From positions 1 to 64,000 of the forward strand of contig PLUE01000064.1 of NCBI GenBank assembly GCA_003164785.1: a DNA stretch of 64,000 bases, given 5' to 3'. This stretch comes from Gammaproteobacteria bacterium (GTDB lineage Bacteria > Pseudomonadota > Gammaproteobacteria > Steroidobacterales > Steroidobacteraceae). Made by a program: the position numbers and the translations under genes. Below are positions 36,083-43,985 of this stretch, piece by piece. The notes under the pieces were generated by a model. That model ran no database searches. It saw only the letters and a list, made by a program, of their open reading frames with translations, and was not told the DNA's origin. Numbering within the stretch: the first letter of the stretch is position 1; each line of letters starts with the position of its first letter.

Positions 36083-36863
36083 ACCGGTGGCTAAGCCACT
36101 GTTTCAGTTTTCAGCCAGCGTGACAATAGGACCTGCGCTCTACTTGCCTCGGTAGGCTGGCCGATGGCCGATGGCCGATGGCTGACGCGTGCGCAGCGTT
36201 GGCGCTAAATCGCCGAGGTCGGCCGGCTGGAACAGGTATGCACCATGCAGCCCGGTGCGGGCCTCAATGAACGCGTTCTCGTCAATCTGTACAACTGGGC
36301 GTTCGTTCCTTTCGCCAGGTCGAACCGCTGGCTGGAAGGCCAGCATCTGACCGGCTTGGCCGCCTTTTTCGCCGGCATCGTACAGCGAATCAGGCCTGAC
36401 CTCGGCGCCGCCGGCTGGGCAGGCTCAGCTTATGCTGAAGAATTGTCGACCCGGGCGCGCGACTATGCGGCGAGTGCTGCCGTGGAGCTGGGTCGTTGCC
36501 TATTCAAGGGTCCCGAACTTGAGAACCGTCGCGCCGACGCGCTGGCGCCGGCCGGCCTTCCTCGAGTTCCTCGGCGATGGCGCACCCGTTCGCTCATCGC
36601 GACTGATCGCCCCAGATGCGTACTGCCTGATCGGACGTGCGCCAGCCAGTTTGAAGTACTTCCAACCGTTTCGCGCACTTGCATAGCATTGCAATCGCGG
36701 TATGATTCAAGCGTAGGATACGCAAACGTAGCCGGTCGTATGCAGGCGGGAATGCCCTATAATTTTTTGGCTTTCATGAAGCGGTATCAGTTTGGGGATA
36801 ACTAAAATTCTCAAAAAAATAAAAACCGAATCGAAAGAAAATCGTAATCAATCTATCGCGTTG
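36083..36863. other. Right end of island 1, no clear gene
   Basis: About 780 bp. A 186-codon frame (36245-36805, +) begins with protein-like LVNLYNWAFVPFARSNRW but loses coherence, and other frames hold short protein-like pieces, so decayed coding DNA is possible. The last 100 bp before the attachment site are AT-rich. Confidence 0.4.
36159..36179 (+). repeat. Three tandem GGCCGAT units
   Basis: Three perfect 7-bp copies followed by a partial one, upstream of the GH13 pair. A short repeat of this kind can change copy number by slippage. Confidence 0.7.
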
Positions 36864-36879
36864 CCTCCCTGGCCACCAT
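36864..36879 (+). other. attR of island 1 / attL of second element
   Basis: Exact 16-bp copy of the tRNA-Phe 3' end (15392-15407), without the rest of the tRNA. Another integrase gene begins 154 bp further on in the same orientation, so this copy probably also serves as the left end of a second, tandem element. Confidence 0.85.
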
Positions 36880-36990
36880 ATCATCATCCAGCGACTTCCA
36901 CTGACTACCACCAATCGGGTGGATTTCGCTTATTTTCCAGCGTTTCAGCGCCATTGAGATTCGGTCACTTCCATTGACAGCCAGTCGTCG

Positions 36991-37030
36991 CTGGGGGTAA
37001 CAGGACGTTGCCAAAGAGTGTCACCCCCAG
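36991..37030. repeat. Inverted repeat before second integrase
   Basis: CTGGGGGTAACA (36991-37002) and TGTCACCCCCAG (37019-37030) are inverted copies with one mismatch, ending 2 bp before the integrase ATG. The layout mirrors the repeat before the first integrase, with a different sequence. Confidence 0.6.
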
Positions 37031-37032
37031 AA

Positions 37033-38220
37033 ATGCTCACAAACGCTGTCATTTCAGGCTCCAAACCGCGCGAAAAACCCTTCAAATTGAGCGACGGAGA
37101 CGGCTTGTTTTTGCTGGTCACCCCGGCCGGCAAGCGCTGGTGGCGACTCAAGTTCCGGGTACACGGCAAGGAGAAGCTGCTGAGCCTCGGGATTTTCCCC
37201 GACGTTACGCTGAAACAAGCGCGCGACCGACGGGACGACGCTCGGCGGGATCTGGCCAATGGCATCGATCCCAGCGCGAAGCGGCGAACCGAAAAGCTGG
37301 CCAGCGGGGACACGTTCGAGGCTATCGCCCGCGAATGGTTCGAGAAGTTCTCGGCGAATTGGGTGGAGGGGTATTCGAGCAAGGTTATCCGCCGCCTCGA
37401 AATCTGCGTCTTTCCCTGGGTCGGCGCCATGCCCATATCTCAGATCAAGGCGCCGGACCTGTTGGCGTGTCTGCGTCGGGTCGAGGCTCGCGGCAAACTG
37501 GGGATGGCGCATCGTGCGCTGCAAGTCTGCGGACGGGTGCTCCGATATGCCGTGGCGACCGGACGCGCCGACCGCGATCCGTCCGGTGACCTGCGAGGTG
37601 CACTGCCGCCCAAGCAGGAAAAGCACCATGCGTCGTTCACCGATCCCAATAGCCTCGCCGGATTGTTGCGGGCAATCGATGCCTACGACGGCTCAGTCGT
37701 GGTTCGCAGTGCGCTGCGCCTCGCACCGATGGTCTTCGTGCGACCCGGCGAGCTTCGCGCCGCGGAGTGGAAGGAGTTCAACCTCTATACCGGTGAGTGG
37801 TGTATCGGTGCCGAGCGGATGAAGATGCGCGCCCAACATATCGTGCCCCTGTCTCGTCAAGCCGTCGCGATCTTGCGCGAGCTGGAGCCGGAGACCGGCG
37901 CCGGCCGGTTTGTTTTCCCGAGTCCTCGGACTACCAAGCGGCCGTTGTCCGACAACGGTATGCTCGCCGCGCTCCGGCGGATGGGTTTCGAACAGAGTGT
38001 GCTCACAGTGCACGGCTTTCGGTCAACCGCATCGACACTGCTCAACGAGCAAGGCTGGCATCCGGATGCCATCGAGCGGCAGCTCGCGCACTCGGAACGC
38101 GACGGCGTGCGGGCGGCATACAATTACGCGGAGTACCTACCGGAGCGACGCAAGATGATGCAGGCATGGTCGGACTATCTCGATACTCTGAAGGCCGTCT
38201 CCGACGCGGCCGCCAAATGA
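37033..38220 (+). CDS. Second P4-type tyrosine integrase
   Basis: 395 residues from ATG 37033 (a GTG at 37018 adds five). Same domain order as the first integrase: DUF4102 arm-binding part (LSDGDGLFLLVTPAGKRWWR), core-binding part, then Arg in FVRPGELRAAEW, HGFRSTAS, His in AHSERDGVR and Tyr in RAAYNYAEYLPERR. The protein is clearly a paralogue and not a copy. All catalytic residues are present. Its place right after a tRNA-derived repeat indicates tRNA-Phe targeting. Confidence 0.94.
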   Translation: MLTNAVISGSKPREKPFKLSDGDGLFLLVTPAGKRWWRLKFRVHGKEKLLSLGIFPDVTLKQARDRRDDARRDLANGIDPSAKRRTEKLASGDTFEAIAREWFEKFSANWVEGYSSKVIRRLEICVFPWVGAMPISQIKAPDLLACLRRVEARGKLGMAHRALQVCGRVLRYAVATGRADRDPSGDLRGALPPKQEKHHASFTDPNSLAGLLRAIDAYDGSVVVRSALRLAPMVFVRPGELRAAEWKEFNLYTGEWCIGAERMKMRAQHIVPLSRQAVAILRELEPETGAGRFVFPSPRTTKRPLSDNGMLAALRRMGFEQSVLTVHGFRSTASTLLNEQGWHPDAIERQLAHSERDGVRAAYNYAEYLPERRKMMQAWSDYLDTLKAVSDAAAK

Positions 38221-38247
38221 TTTGCGAACGCGAGCCGGCCTCCTCCA

Positions 38248-38775
38248 ATGGCTAAGCGGACGCGGCAACCTCGATGCATCGTGATCGCCGGACCCAATGG
38301 TGCCGGCAAGACGACTTTTGCGCGATGATACTTGCCCGCCATGGCTCGCGTCATTCACTTCGTTAACGCCGACTTGATCGCCGCAGGCCTCTCGCCGCTG
38401 AAGCCGGAACTGGCGGCCATCGCGGCTGCCCGCATGATATTGCGAGAAATTGACCGACTCGCGAAAGCTCGGGTGGATTTTGCCTTCGAGAGCACGTTGA
38501 GCGGGCTAACCTATGTGCGGCGACTCGAATCCTGGCGACGAGAGGGATATCGTGTTGAAATTGTGTACCTGCGGCTCAAGTCGACCCAGTTGGCGCTGCG
38601 GCGTGTGGCGGCGCGCGTGCGGCAGGGCGGACATGATGTACCTCGGGACGATGTCATACGCCGGTACGCGCGGGGTTGGCATAACTTTCAAACGGTGTAT
38701 CGGCCCTTGGCGGATTCCTGGGCGATCTACGAAAACTCAGCTCAATCGCCACAACTGCTGGAGGAGGCGCCATGA
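38248..38775 (+). pseudogene. Zeta-toxin-like ATPase interrupted by an early TGA
   Basis: From ATG 38248 the frame gives a P-loop (CIVIAGPNGAGKTTFAR), a TGA at 38326-38328, then continues in the same frame as YLPAMARVIHFVNADLIAAG to 38775. Later motifs FAFESTLSG and YLRLKSTQLALRRVAARVRQ fit the zeta-toxin/UNG-kinase family. A single CGA-to-TGA change would explain the stop. Restart at TTG 38332 would lack the P-loop, so kinase activity should be lost. It overlaps the next ORF by 4 bp. Confidence 0.82.
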
Positions 38776-38930
38776 AAACCACGACACGACCCAAGAAGCC
38801 TGAAAGTTTTGCCGCGGGCGTCGGCCGGGCTCTGCGTCTCGCGGCCAAGGACGCAAGAAAGACGGCTCGCATGTACGGCACGCCGATCTACGTTTGGGAA
38901 AACGGGAAGGTTGTCGCGAAGAAGCCGTGA
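38772..38930 (+). CDS. 52-residue partner of the zeta-like toxin
   Basis: Begins at ATG 38772 overlapping the toxin stop, with GGAGGAGG upstream. The product is basic and ends in TPIYVWENGKVVAKKP. The family is small and unnamed, but such ORFs follow zeta-type toxin genes. It is either the antitoxin or an accessory factor. It seems intact although the toxin gene is broken. Confidence 0.65.
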   Translation: MKTTTRPKKPESFAAGVGRALRLAAKDARKTARMYGTPIYVWENGKVVAKKP

Positions 38931-38966
38931 ACAGATTGCACGGGGCGATGTCGCCCGATACCACAG

Positions 38967-39164
38967 TCATCCGGTGCTCAGGGCAGCACGCCGCTTCCAA
39001 TGAGCAATGAACGCCTTCGTGCTGCCAGGCGTTTTCATGCCCTTATCTTTTACGAGGGGCGCGCGTATCCCCTCAACGGCGGAAGACGTCTGAGCTGATA
39101 TTCGTAGGGCCGGCTTCCGCACGGCGGCCGACTTGAGATAAGGATTGGATTGCTTCAGCTTCAT
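38967..39164 (-). CDS. Small hypothetical protein, island-associated
   Basis: 65 residues from ATG 39164 (an in-frame ATG at 39209 adds 15). The head MKLKQSNPYLKSAAVRKPAL and the following SAQTSSAVEGI resemble short proteins found near toxin-antitoxin and Fic loci in mobile elements. It is convergent with the zeta unit. Function unknown. Confidence 0.45.
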   Translation of the reverse strand: MKLKQSNPYLKSAAVRKPALRISAQTSSAVEGIRAPLVKDKGMKTPGSTKAFIAHWKRRAALSTG

Positions 39165-39278
39165 GCGCAAATCATACGTCGCCAATGAAAGATATGAAAC
39201 GCAGTCCATCGCCCAGGGCCAGCGCCGAATGTGGCACGGCTTCGATTCAACGACCCGGAAAATCGTCGGATCTGCCGT

Positions 39279-39512
39279 TTAGGCTGAGCGCCTGAAATCA
39301 ATTCTGCTTGCCGCGATACGCCTTGAGACCCACATCTGCACTTCGCTTTCTAACCACCCCACGGCGCGAATGCCAATCTTGATGCGCTTCGGGAAACGCT
39401 GTTCCGCTTCGAGCTGGTAAATCATAGAGCGCCTCAAGCCAGTTACATTGCAAACCTGGGGAAGGCGGAGAATCTGGAGCGGCATTGCCGATGATCCAGG
39501 ATCGACGCTCAT
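39279..39512 (-). CDS. AlpA-family DNA-binding regulator
   Basis: 77 residues from ATG 39512, which has GGAG 8 nt upstream. The core ILRLPQVCNVTGLRRSMIYQ, then FPKRIKIGIRAVGWLESEV, is the AlpA/MerR-like winged helix found in P4-type elements, where it controls integrase and excision. It probably serves as excisionase or regulator of the second or third element. Confidence 0.85.
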   Translation of the reverse strand: MSVDPGSSAMPLQILRLPQVCNVTGLRRSMIYQLEAEQRFPKRIKIGIRAVGWLESEVQMWVSRRIAASRIDFRRSA

Positions 39513-39640
39513 GATCGAGTCTCCGTCTCTGGGCTTGATCCATGGCGGCGTGCCCTAATTGGCCGCGACGAAACAATAGCGGTGTTTATTGACGCCCGTC
39601 GTTGTCGACGACGTCGACGTAGCGGCATACAGAAAATCGC

Positions 39641-40307
39641 ATGCTCAAGCGGCACGCCGATCGCTTACTGCGTGCCATCGATGCATATGAGGGCGCTTGG
39701 ATCACGCGTTGCGCGTTGCGGTTGGCGCCGCTGGTGTTCGTCAGGCCGGGAGAGCTGCGCGCGGCGCGGTGGCCCGAGTTCGACTTCGCGAAAGCGGAAT
39801 GGCGGATTCCGGCGGCGCGCATGAAGATGCGAGTGCAACACATCGTGCCGCTGTCGACCCAGGCTATCGCAGTGTTACGGGATCTGCAGCCGCTCACCGG
39901 CCGGTTCGCGTTTGCGTTTCCCGGCGGTTCGCAGTCGGTTTCGACCGATGAGTGAAAACACGGTTACTGCGCCGCTGCGTCGGATGGGGTACAGCGGTCA
40001 GGATATGACGGGGCATGGGTTTCGGAGTATGGCGTCGACGTTGCTCAACGAACAGGGATGGAATCGGGATGCCATCGAGCGTCAACTCGCGCACGGCGAA
40101 CGTGACGCAGTACGGGCGGCGTATAACTATGCTCAGCATTTGCCGGAGCGGCGAGAGATGATGCAGGCATGGGGGGGGTTGGATCAGCTCAAGGCGCAGG
40201 TACCCGAGGTCAAGCCGGCGCGGATGGAGCGTCGTGCACTGGGCGTGAGGAAGGCAGCAGCTACCACGGGGTACGCCGTCGCTGTGTTAACGCGGGAGCA
40301 CGGTTAA
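39641..40307 (+). pseudogene. Third integrase: catalytic-domain remnant
   Basis: From about 39665 the sequence matches the C-terminal half of the first integrase almost residue for residue (LLRAIDAYEGAWITRCALRL), until a one-base insertion near 39920 shifts the frame; it then continues as SENTVTAPLRRMGYSGQDM with HGFR and the Tyr region. The N-terminal half is missing. It is a relic of another element of the same family. Confidence 0.9.
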
Positions 40308-40375
40308 GTGGTTGGCGGCGATGCCTCATCGAGTCCGCGAGTGTCTGTTCGCAAGCGGCCAAGTCGGTCACCTTC

Positions 40376-40949
40376 TCAGAGAATCGCCCGATAAGCGGCA
40401 AGAGATTTCGACGTCTGCACGAGCCCTTGTCGAAGTAACGTTTCAAGAAACTCATCCACTCCCACAGGAGGGTGTTTGAGCTGTTGACGTTGCCGCTGCG
40501 CTGCCGCGATAACGGCGGCATGATCCAAATCGAAAAGGTTGTCTGCGAAAACGTCCGGGTGTTGTCTCCATCGCGTAGTGCGATAAAACCTCTGCTGGGA
40601 AGTCCTTTTCATTGAACGTTACGATGACGCTGGCGTTGCACCGGATCGCTGCTGCAAGGACATGTCGATCATCAACGTCCGGGAGTGTCAGTCCGGCGAT
40701 CAATTCTTCGTGGCCGGTAACGAGAGCATCCGGAATGGCGCGGTCCATCAGAGCGGACGTACGATTTAGCTGCTCCGCCGTTAGATCAGGCCGGTTCAAG
40801 AGCAAGTTGCGCTTCCATTCGTCGTGAATCTGCGTGCTCCAACGAGCGCGGAACAGTCCCGATAGGCCGAGTCTGATGAGGAAGTCGCGTAGCGGCGCCG
40901 GGTAGAGCACACATGCATCGTAGACAGCAGTGAACGAAGAGTGCCTCAC
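40376..40949 (-). pseudogene. PIN-domain toxin with frameshift
   Basis: The first frame has the PIN acidic residues (VYDACVLYP, then LTLPDVDDRHVLAAAIRCNA and VTFNEKDFP). Near 40574 the frame breaks, and the C-terminal part continues one base over as HPDVFADNLFDLDHAAV to 40376. The N-terminal PIN core is complete, so a shortened protein may still be made. It overlaps the antitoxin gene by 4 bp. Confidence 0.8.
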
Positions 40950-41412
40950 TTATAGCCCATCTCCAGTTCCTGCGCCTGCTTCGCCAATTCCTCCATCGCA
41001 ATTTCGCTGGCACGATCTCGTTCGCTCTTGAAGTGCATTAGATTTTCAAATCGCACTCGCCGGTGCTTCCCCGTCTTGTGGTGCGGTAGCACCCCCTCTT
41101 CCAGCAGTTTCACAAGGTGGGGCCGCGACACATTGAGCAGATCAGCCGCTTCCTGAGTGGTCAGCTCGGCATGGACCGGTACCACTCTGACGGCATTACC
41201 GTTCGACAATTCGGACAGGATATCCACGAGCAAACGCAGCGCCGAGGTCGGTAACTCGACCTGGTGGGCCTGGTTTTTTCGTCGAAAATCTGGATGCGCT
41301 GTGTTTCAAACCCCGTGGCTAGAAATGCTGCCAAGGCGCGTTGGCCCTGAACGGCCGCCTCAACCTCCTTCTCGACGGGAAGCGTTACGTTGGACAATGC
41401 GGTGTTGGTCAT
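40946..41412 (-). pseudogene. Excisionase-type antitoxin with poly-A frameshift
   Basis: Frame one starts at ATG 41412 (VTLPVEKEVEAAVQGQRALA); frame two, from about 41275, carries the helix-turn-helix (LTTQEAADLLNVSRPHLVKL) and ends at 40946. They join at a run of six A; a seventh A would restore one 150-residue protein. Restart at 41233 would give a 95-residue DNA-binding protein. Partner of the PIN toxin. Confidence 0.8.
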
Positions 41413-41673
41413 ATAGCGCTCCTCGATGATTTCGATAACTGGGCTTCAATACGCACCAGACGTGTGTGGGGCACCAGCATCCGCGAAGCGGCCCGATTTC
41501 CTCGGGGTCAGGGTCATTTTGTCGTCGCCCCGCGCCGCGCCACGTTAATACCGAGTGTGGTGTTCAAAGTGTGCGTTCTTCAATACCGGGCCTAGAGCGA
41601 TTGACGCCGCCTCGGCCCCACGCTCGATGCGGCCGCCTCGTGGCAATTGCACGCGGCGTGAATGGAGGTTTTC

Positions 41674-42813
41674 ATGACGGCGGGTTGTCGCTCACGGGTG
41701 TCCTGTTTCCTCATCCTCACTACAAGCATGTTGGCGGTGACCGGCGCACGAGCCGCCGCAATCTCAAGTCAGTCCTTCGGTCACCTGCCCGACGGACGCG
41801 CTGTCGATCTTTATACGCTGCGATCCGCCATTCTCACGGCGTCCATCACCACCTATGGCGGGCGTGTCGTCAGCCTGGAAGCGCCCGACCGCGCCGGGAA
41901 GAGGGACGATGTGGTGTTGGGATACGATACCGTGGCGGAATATGTCGATGGCAAGCCATTTTTCGGCGCGCTGGTGGGACGCTACGCGAATCGCATCGCC
42001 CACGGACGTTTCGTGCTCGATGGGCAAACGGTTCGAGTGACGAAAAACGAGGGCGAGAACTCGCTGCACGGCGGGCGGGTCGGCTTCGACAAGCGACTGT
42101 GGCAGGCGCGTATCGACCACGGTGCGCTGGTCCTGACGTACACCAGCCCCGACGGGGAAGAAGGGTATCCGGGAACTCTCACCGCGACGGTCCGTTACCG
42201 GCTGGTGCGCAATGCATTGCGCATCGACTATGAGGCGACGTCCGACAAGGACACCGTGGTGAACCTGACCAATCATAGTTACTTCAACCTCGCCGGCGCC
42301 GGTAGTGGACTCGTGCTCGACCACGAGTTGACGCTCTACGCCGATCGCTATACGCCGACTGATGCCGAGTCTATCCCGACGGGAGAGGTGAGCGACGTCG
42401 CCGGCACGCCCTTCGATTTTCGCACGCCGCATCGGATTGGCGAGCGCATCGATGCCGAGGAGCTGCGCACAGGACTCGGATACGACCAGAATTGGGTTTT
42501 GAACCCGCATCGACAGCGCATCGGCCTGGCGGCGAGGGTCGATGAGCCGATATCCGGCCGGCGGCTCGAGGTGCTGACCAGCGAGCCTGGGATACAGTTC
42601 TATAGCGCCAACCATCTGAAGGATTCGCTGGTGGGCAAGGGCGGCAAGCACTACGCCCGCAATTCCGCCTTCTGTCTGGAAACGCAGCATTTCCCGGACT
42701 CGCCCAATCATGCGAATTTCCCTTCCACGGAGTTGCAGGCGGGGCATGTCTTCCGTTCAACCACGCTGTTTCGTTTCTCGACGCTGCCGCCCCGATCGGC
42801 ACCCGGCGGTTGA
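41674..42813 (+). CDS. Secreted aldose 1-epimerase (GalM-type mutarotase)
   Basis: 379 residues from ATG 41674, chosen for GGAGG six nt upstream over an ATG at 41662. A signal peptide (about 1-28) precedes the mutarotase domain with GRYANRIAHGRF, NSLHGGRVGFDKR (catalytic His) and NLTNHSYFNLAG (second His); the catalytic Glu lies in CLETQHFPDSPNH. It interconverts sugar anomers, here in the periplasm. It begins the catabolic locus right of the islands and is 25 bp from maleylacetate reductase. Confidence 0.9.
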   Translation: MTAGCRSRVSCFLILTTSMLAVTGARAAAISSQSFGHLPDGRAVDLYTLRSAILTASITTYGGRVVSLEAPDRAGKRDDVVLGYDTVAEYVDGKPFFGALVGRYANRIAHGRFVLDGQTVRVTKNEGENSLHGGRVGFDKRLWQARIDHGALVLTYTSPDGEEGYPGTLTATVRYRLVRNALRIDYEATSDKDTVVNLTNHSYFNLAGAGSGLVLDHELTLYADRYTPTDAESIPTGEVSDVAGTPFDFRTPHRIGERIDAEELRTGLGYDQNWVLNPHRQRIGLAARVDEPISGRRLEVLTSEPGIQFYSANHLKDSLVGKGGKHYARNSAFCLETQHFPDSPNHANFPSTELQAGHVFRSTTLFRFSTLPPRSAPGG

Positions 42814-42838
42814 GGGATCGAATGACGCGGAACCATCG

Positions 42839-43936
42839 GTGAAAAACTTTGTTTACAACGGCTTGCCGGCGAGGGTCATCTTCGGCGCCGGGACCCTGTC
42901 GACTCTGGCGGGGGTTGTGTCGGATCTCGGCTGCCGGCGCGCGCTCCTATTGTCGACTGCCGTGCAGAGCGAACAGCTCCATCCGTTGCGCCAGCTGCTG
43001 GGCCCGGCCGCCGTCGGTGCATTCACCGAGGCGGCCATGCACACGCCGGTGGAAGTCTCGGAGCGCGCGGTTTTCATGGCGCGCGCCGTCCAGGCGGACT
43101 GCGTCATCGCGCTGGGCGGGGGATCGACCATTGGTTTGGCCAAGGCGATTGCGCTGCGGACCGATCTGCCTCAGATCGTCGTCCCCACCACCTATGCCGG
43201 TTCCGAGATGACGCCCATCCTGGGACAGACGGAAGGAGGCCGTAAAACCACGCAGCGCACGCTCAAGGTCCTGCCGGAGGCCGTCATATACGACGTCGAC
43301 TTGACGCTGTCGCTGCCGCCGGCGATTTCCGCGACCAGCGGATTGAACGCCATTGCGCATGCGGTCGAGGGGCTGTACGCCAAGGACGGCAACCCAATCG
43401 TGTCGTTGATGGCGGAGGAAGGTATTCGAGCATTGGCGCACGCGCTGCCGGGCGTGATCGACGATCCGGGGAACCGGTCGGCACGCAGCGATGCGCTCTA
43501 TGGCGCATGGCTATGCGGGGCGGTGCTGGGCACGGCGGGGATGGCCTTGCATCACAAGCTCTGCCACACCCTGGGTGGAAGCTTCGATTTGCCGCATGCG
43601 GAAACCCACTCGGTCATTCTGCCTCACGCCACGCACTACAATGCCGCCGCGGCGCCCGAGGCCATGGATCGATTGGCGCGAGCGCTGCGCGTCACGGGCG
43701 ATCCGGCCGGCGCGCTGTTCGATCTGGGCGCGCGGCTCGGCGCACCGTCGTCGCTCCGTGCCTTGGGGTTGTCGGAATCCTCATTGCCCCGTGCCGCAGA
43801 CCTGGCGGCGGAGAATCCCTATTGGAATCCGCGGCCGGTGGAACGCGACGCCATCCTGGCACTGCTGCGGGCGGCGTGGAGCGGCGAGCGACCCGCCGGT
43901 GATCACGGACCGCACTACGCAGGCCGCCCTGCATAA
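42839..43936 (+). CDS. Maleylacetate reductase
   Basis: 365 residues from GTG 42839. Iron-containing-alcohol-dehydrogenase fold: nucleotide site ALGGGSTIGLAKAIAL, PTTYAGSEMTPI, and HHKLCHTLGGSFDLPHAETH, which are hallmarks of maleylacetate reductases. It reduces maleylacetate to 3-oxoadipate, the last step of hydroquinone, hydroxyquinol, resorcinol and chlorocatechol routes. This matches the hydroquinone dioxygenase subunit at 57915. The gene lies between a mutarotase and a glycosidase, an unusual setting. Confidence 0.92.
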   Translation: MKNFVYNGLPARVIFGAGTLSTLAGVVSDLGCRRALLLSTAVQSEQLHPLRQLLGPAAVGAFTEAAMHTPVEVSERAVFMARAVQADCVIALGGGSTIGLAKAIALRTDLPQIVVPTTYAGSEMTPILGQTEGGRKTTQRTLKVLPEAVIYDVDLTLSLPPAISATSGLNAIAHAVEGLYAKDGNPIVSLMAEEGIRALAHALPGVIDDPGNRSARSDALYGAWLCGAVLGTAGMALHHKLCHTLGGSFDLPHAETHSVILPHATHYNAAAAPEAMDRLARALRVTGDPAGALFDLGARLGAPSSLRALGLSESSLPRAADLAAENPYWNPRPVERDAILALLRAAWSGERPAGDHGPHYAGRPA

Positions 43937-43985
43937 CACATCACGGATAGCCCCCCGAATTGCAAACGATGAACTGCAACGAGCG

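Larger units (their letters stand above)
15408..36879. mobile_element. Genomic island 1 at tRNA-Phe (about 21.5 kb)
   Basis: Bounded by the 16-bp tRNA-Phe repeat at both ends, with a P4-type integrase at the left end. Cargo is mainly defence-like and unknown genes (HEPN/AbiU2-like, RNase-H-like, VHL-beta membrane protein, IetAS-like pair, DUF2726, DUF1016), a truncated IS3 element, several gene remnants and two GH13 enzymes. No conjugation genes are seen, so it would need a helper to move between cells. Confidence 0.85.

Noticed and set aside
36245-36805. 186-codon frame near the right end of island 1
   Set aside because: The first 30 residues look protein-like, but the rest is low-complexity Arg/Ala sequence with no ribosome binding site; not called as a gene.
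38326-38328. Selenocysteine at the TGA of the zeta-like toxin
   Set aside because: No SECIS-like stem is evident directly downstream, and the position is not a known selenocysteine site in the family.
41275-41290. Programmed -1 frameshift in the antitoxin at GAAAAAACC
   Set aside because: The run is short of a classical slippery heptamer in the needed register and no downstream stimulatory structure is obvious; a one-base loss in a homopolymer is simpler.
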